A stretch of 64,000 nt of DNA. It comes from Trochalopteron elliotii (Eukaryota > Chordata > Aves > Passeriformes > Leiothrichidae). Location of the stretch: NCBI GenBank assembly GCA_024734555.1, contig JANPWX010019821.1, positions 679,525 to 743,524 of the forward strand, read 5' to 3'. The translations under genes and the position numbers were made by a program. Position 1 is the first letter of the stretch. Every line of letters begins with the position of its first letter. Positions 60,830 to 64,000 of the stretch are shown here, in pieces. The notes below the pieces were generated by a model. It saw only the letters and a list, made by a program, of their open reading frames with translations. It was not told the origin of the DNA and did no database searches.

Positions 60830-63800
60830 TTATTATTTCTGCTTAAAGGGTCAAGGATTTCTTTTATTGATGTTAATAATCACAGTCCAAGAATGAGACA
60901 ATGGTAGCACTAACTGCAGAAGATGAAAGTCTGATCTCACTTTTTAAGTATTGACAGAATAACAACCTTCACAAAGCATTCTTTCAAATTAAAAAAACAT
61001 TAAAATGCTAAGGTGAAAATATACCTATGTTGAACACAAAGAATCTGTTATGGAAAAGATTGTGATTTGTGGTAATTATGAGGAATTGTTGTGCTCCACC
61101 ACCAGTATTAAGGAAATAAATGTAATTTCAACCTAAATATTCACAACTGACTTTCCTGCTCCTAGGACAATCTCTTTTTATATTTACAATTACAATACTT
61201 TCGTCATTTAACAGAGGTGTACTATATATAAAATTTGGGCAAGTATTATTGCTATTAAACAACAAATCTATCTTAAAGATAGATTTATCTACCATAAAGG
61301 AAAACAGCAGCCCCTAATGCTGCTGGCTGCCTAAGCACATGCTTAACTAATTTATTCCCTTGTACTAACTGTTAGTGTAATTCCCTCATACAGTTTCTCC
61401 AAACTAGAAAGTGCCATTAAGTAGAAAGTGTAAATAAGGATCTACTTGTAACTTAAAACATTCAAATTTTCTTTCATTAGATACCTTTTTATGAAAATAC
61501 ATCATTTGTCTTAAACCTTTCATTTACAAATGGTTAGCTCAAATGCAAATGTTGAAAAATGCATTTGAGCTGCCTAGAGTATTCTGCCAAGCATATGTGC
61601 AGTAAGAGCCTGTATAAATATTATATTACTTTTAAATAAATGTTAGTGTATGGAAGAGCCCTGAAATAGATTTTCAGGGGTTTTTAGAGGTGGTCAGATA
61701 TAAAGGCAGGCATCAGCTGCTAAGTGCTATGGAATCACGTTGGATAGTGTAGGCAAAGACAAAATAGGAGATAAGTAGGTGTCTTCCTTACAGGGCCCAT
61801 TGCTATTCATGAAAGAACATGAGGCTAATTCTCATGATTGTTTTAAAATCAACATTTTCTTTTATCTATGACATTCTTATTTTCTAATACCAGTATTGTA
61901 ATATATGAGTTATAATGTTTTAATGTAAAATAAGAAAGGACTGTGAAATAATCCTCTGTCTCTAGCCGAGTACTTTATCTACTGTCTAATGTTGGTGATG
62001 GTTGATGCTAATCAAGAGACCAAAAAACCCTAAAAGTCTTGTTTTCTTTTGTCAGGTGACACCGGTTGGGTGACTGTCATTTCCCCAATTGCATTTAAAA
62101 CTCCTGATCCAGTGACCATTCTTCCATTTCTATTATTTGAAAATAAAATTGGGAGTTAGTTTGATCTAATGATATCTTCATAATGGCCTTTGCAATAATC
62201 AGTAAATTAGGCCTTGGTTACAAAAATAAAGAGGTAGCATAATTGTAAATATTGACAGTTCAGTACTATTTCTCTATACATGAGTATTGATTTTAATCAC
62301 TCTGCAAAGACAGAAGCAAGTATACAAAATGCAGCATGTCTACTTTTCCATATTTTTAATAGTAATTTATCCATGTGACACAGAATCTGATATGTTTTCA
62401 CTGTGTGCTGTGTATTAATGGAGCTTTTACCAAACCATTATCTTGTAGATAGAAATTAAATATTAAGGCCTCTGTTGCTGCTTCTTTGTGGAGGGAAGCT
62501 TTTTTTATAGAAGTTTTTTTCTCATCTGAAGATACATGAAAATGTGTGCTAAGAAAAAATATTAATGTTCTGAAAATCTTAACAAACTGATTTAAATCCA
62601 CAGTTTATGTTATTTATGAAGACTCCTTATGTTGTGAAATGAATAGTTTTGAATCTAAGAATCCAATAGTATGTCTTCAGTGTAATTTACATCTTTACAT
62701 CTTCCTGAAAAATACTTCCAATACTTTCATATTGTATTATACCAAGGATTTAAACGTTTAAGAAAGATGTTTTGTGATGGAAGAAGGCAAAAAAAATATA
62801 TCATGACAGAAGTATATTCTAATATTGGGAAATGGTGTGTCTGTTTCTGACTTCGTCTTGAGAGTGTAAGGGATTGTTAGAGGAGGAGAATTTTTTAGTG
62901 GAAAAGGAAAGGGTGGTTGGAGAGAAAGTCAGGTATCTTAAAGACAGTATATTTTAGCAAGATCTTTCCTTACTTGATTGGAGGGGAAAAAAGCAAAAGC
63001 TCAAGTAAAACAACTTTTAAAAAACCCAGCATCATATACTGGTTTTAATTTAATTTGGTTTCTGTAGAAAAGTCTATTTAAATAAACTAAGGTTGCTGTC
63101 CTAGGTAAGGAAGCAATGTTCTTTACACATATGGTGTGCTTGATGTTGTTCTAGTGGTATGCACAGAGCAATCAGTAGCAAAACTTTTATTGGACGTTCT
63201 CATAGCAGAACTCATCTGCCAAAAGCTTCACGCTGCTCTATGGTTTTTTACCAGGCTGTCTCATTTGGAATGTTGTTGAAAGCAAAAGCTTGTATATTAA
63301 TTCTACAGAAGAAGCCTGCAAACCTCTCATGCCTTGGGTAACCTCATGCTTTTCAAGCAGGGGAAGTGAATTTGTTTGGGTTTTATGGGGAACAGGTTCA
63401 GTGCAATTAATTATTTGTGGTAAGATTGACAAAGACTGACAATTGTTGGACATTGTGGTATTGGTATAAAGATGTGTAAGCTGATATAATTTGTGTCATT
63501 TTGCTGAAAGTTGTGTAATAACCCCAGTTAATAAAATAACACCCATGTTGCACCTAAAATTTTAGGTAGGATTTGGCTGACTGAAATAGATTAAGGACCT
63601 GATCACTTCATAGCTTAGATTAGCTTTAGATCTGTACAAACCATGCTACACTAAAGAAGGTATTAAACATTTCCTGGCCTTATTTTCATGCTTGCATAGC
63701 AGCCGTGTTAAAAACAATCAAAACCATCACCATTAGCCGCTGGGTTAAAAATTCTCTGTAGCTGGGATGGATTTTAGCTTGAATCAGTTCCCTGAGGTAC

Positions 63801-64000
63801 AAAGGAGGAAATGCTGCAGGGGTGGAAAGAAGCAGGGGGAGGGACATGGAGAGTGCATATGCCAGTTTATTGTGTGTGGAGCCATAGCCACTGTTCTGCT
63901 GAAGGATAGCAACAGGCATCCTTTGGAGTCAGCAGGAGGAAAATAGGATGAAAATATAACAAGAGGGAAGTCAAAAACAGAAGGAAAGGAAGCTAAGAGG
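60830..64000. other. Intergenic sequence, nothing recognised
   Basis: AT-rich, with only short open frames on both strands and no recognisable gene, RNA or repeat. In human the next gene in this direction is SLC28A3; no exon of it could be found here. Confidence 0.5.

Overview
The window is vertebrate nuclear DNA and almost certainly a bird. Its genes have many small exons with GT-AG introns. Interspersed repeats are dominated by CR1 LINE fragments and ERVL/ERVK-type LTRs, and the promoters lie in CpG islands. The gene order KIF27(-), QNG1/C9orf64(-), HNRNPK(-), RMI1(+) matches human 9q21.32 in order and orientation. In birds that segment belongs to the Z chromosome, so Z linkage is the likely setting (inference). 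Two assembly gaps (19311-19710 and 48098-48442) both fall inside very GC-rich promoter islands.

Layout. From 1 to about 19.3 kb, the 5' part of KIF27 runs on the minus strand. Eight coding exons could be joined with consistent phase, giving 748 codons that cover the kinesin motor and the start of the coiled-coil stalk. The rest of the gene lies beyond the left edge. Its large intron (5.6-12.8 kb) holds a decayed ERVL-like element with a younger solo LTR inserted in it. From 20.4 to 27.6 kb is QNG1 (queuosine salvage), complete in four exons coding for 341 aa. From 28.4 to about 48.7 kb is HNRNPK, reconstructed as 14 coding exons plus a non-coding first exon, coding for 425 or 426 aa. Its last intron hosts the microRNA mir-7-1. 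From about 48.8 to 54.05 kb is RMI1, with a non-coding first exon sharing a bidirectional promoter with HNRNPK and a single 627-aa coding exon. From 54 to 64 kb I see no gene, only CR1 and LTR insertions.

The four genes do not form one pathway. KIF27 is a ciliary kinesin of the KIF7/Fused group, QNG1 releases queuine from its nucleotide, hnRNP K is a poly(C)-binding RNA regulator, and RMI1 is a subunit of the BLM-TOP3A-RMI dissolvasome.

The most interesting material is in HNRNPK. A C-rich block sits immediately upstream of a frame-disrupting 44-nt exon. The exon at the nuclear-shuttling region is unlike the mammalian one and is followed by a 22-nt microexon. The mir-7-1 intron has a GC donor, and the two terminal exons are tandemly duplicated. 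I found no evidence for a wholly new system; the window is mainly conserved housekeeping genes plus avian repeats.
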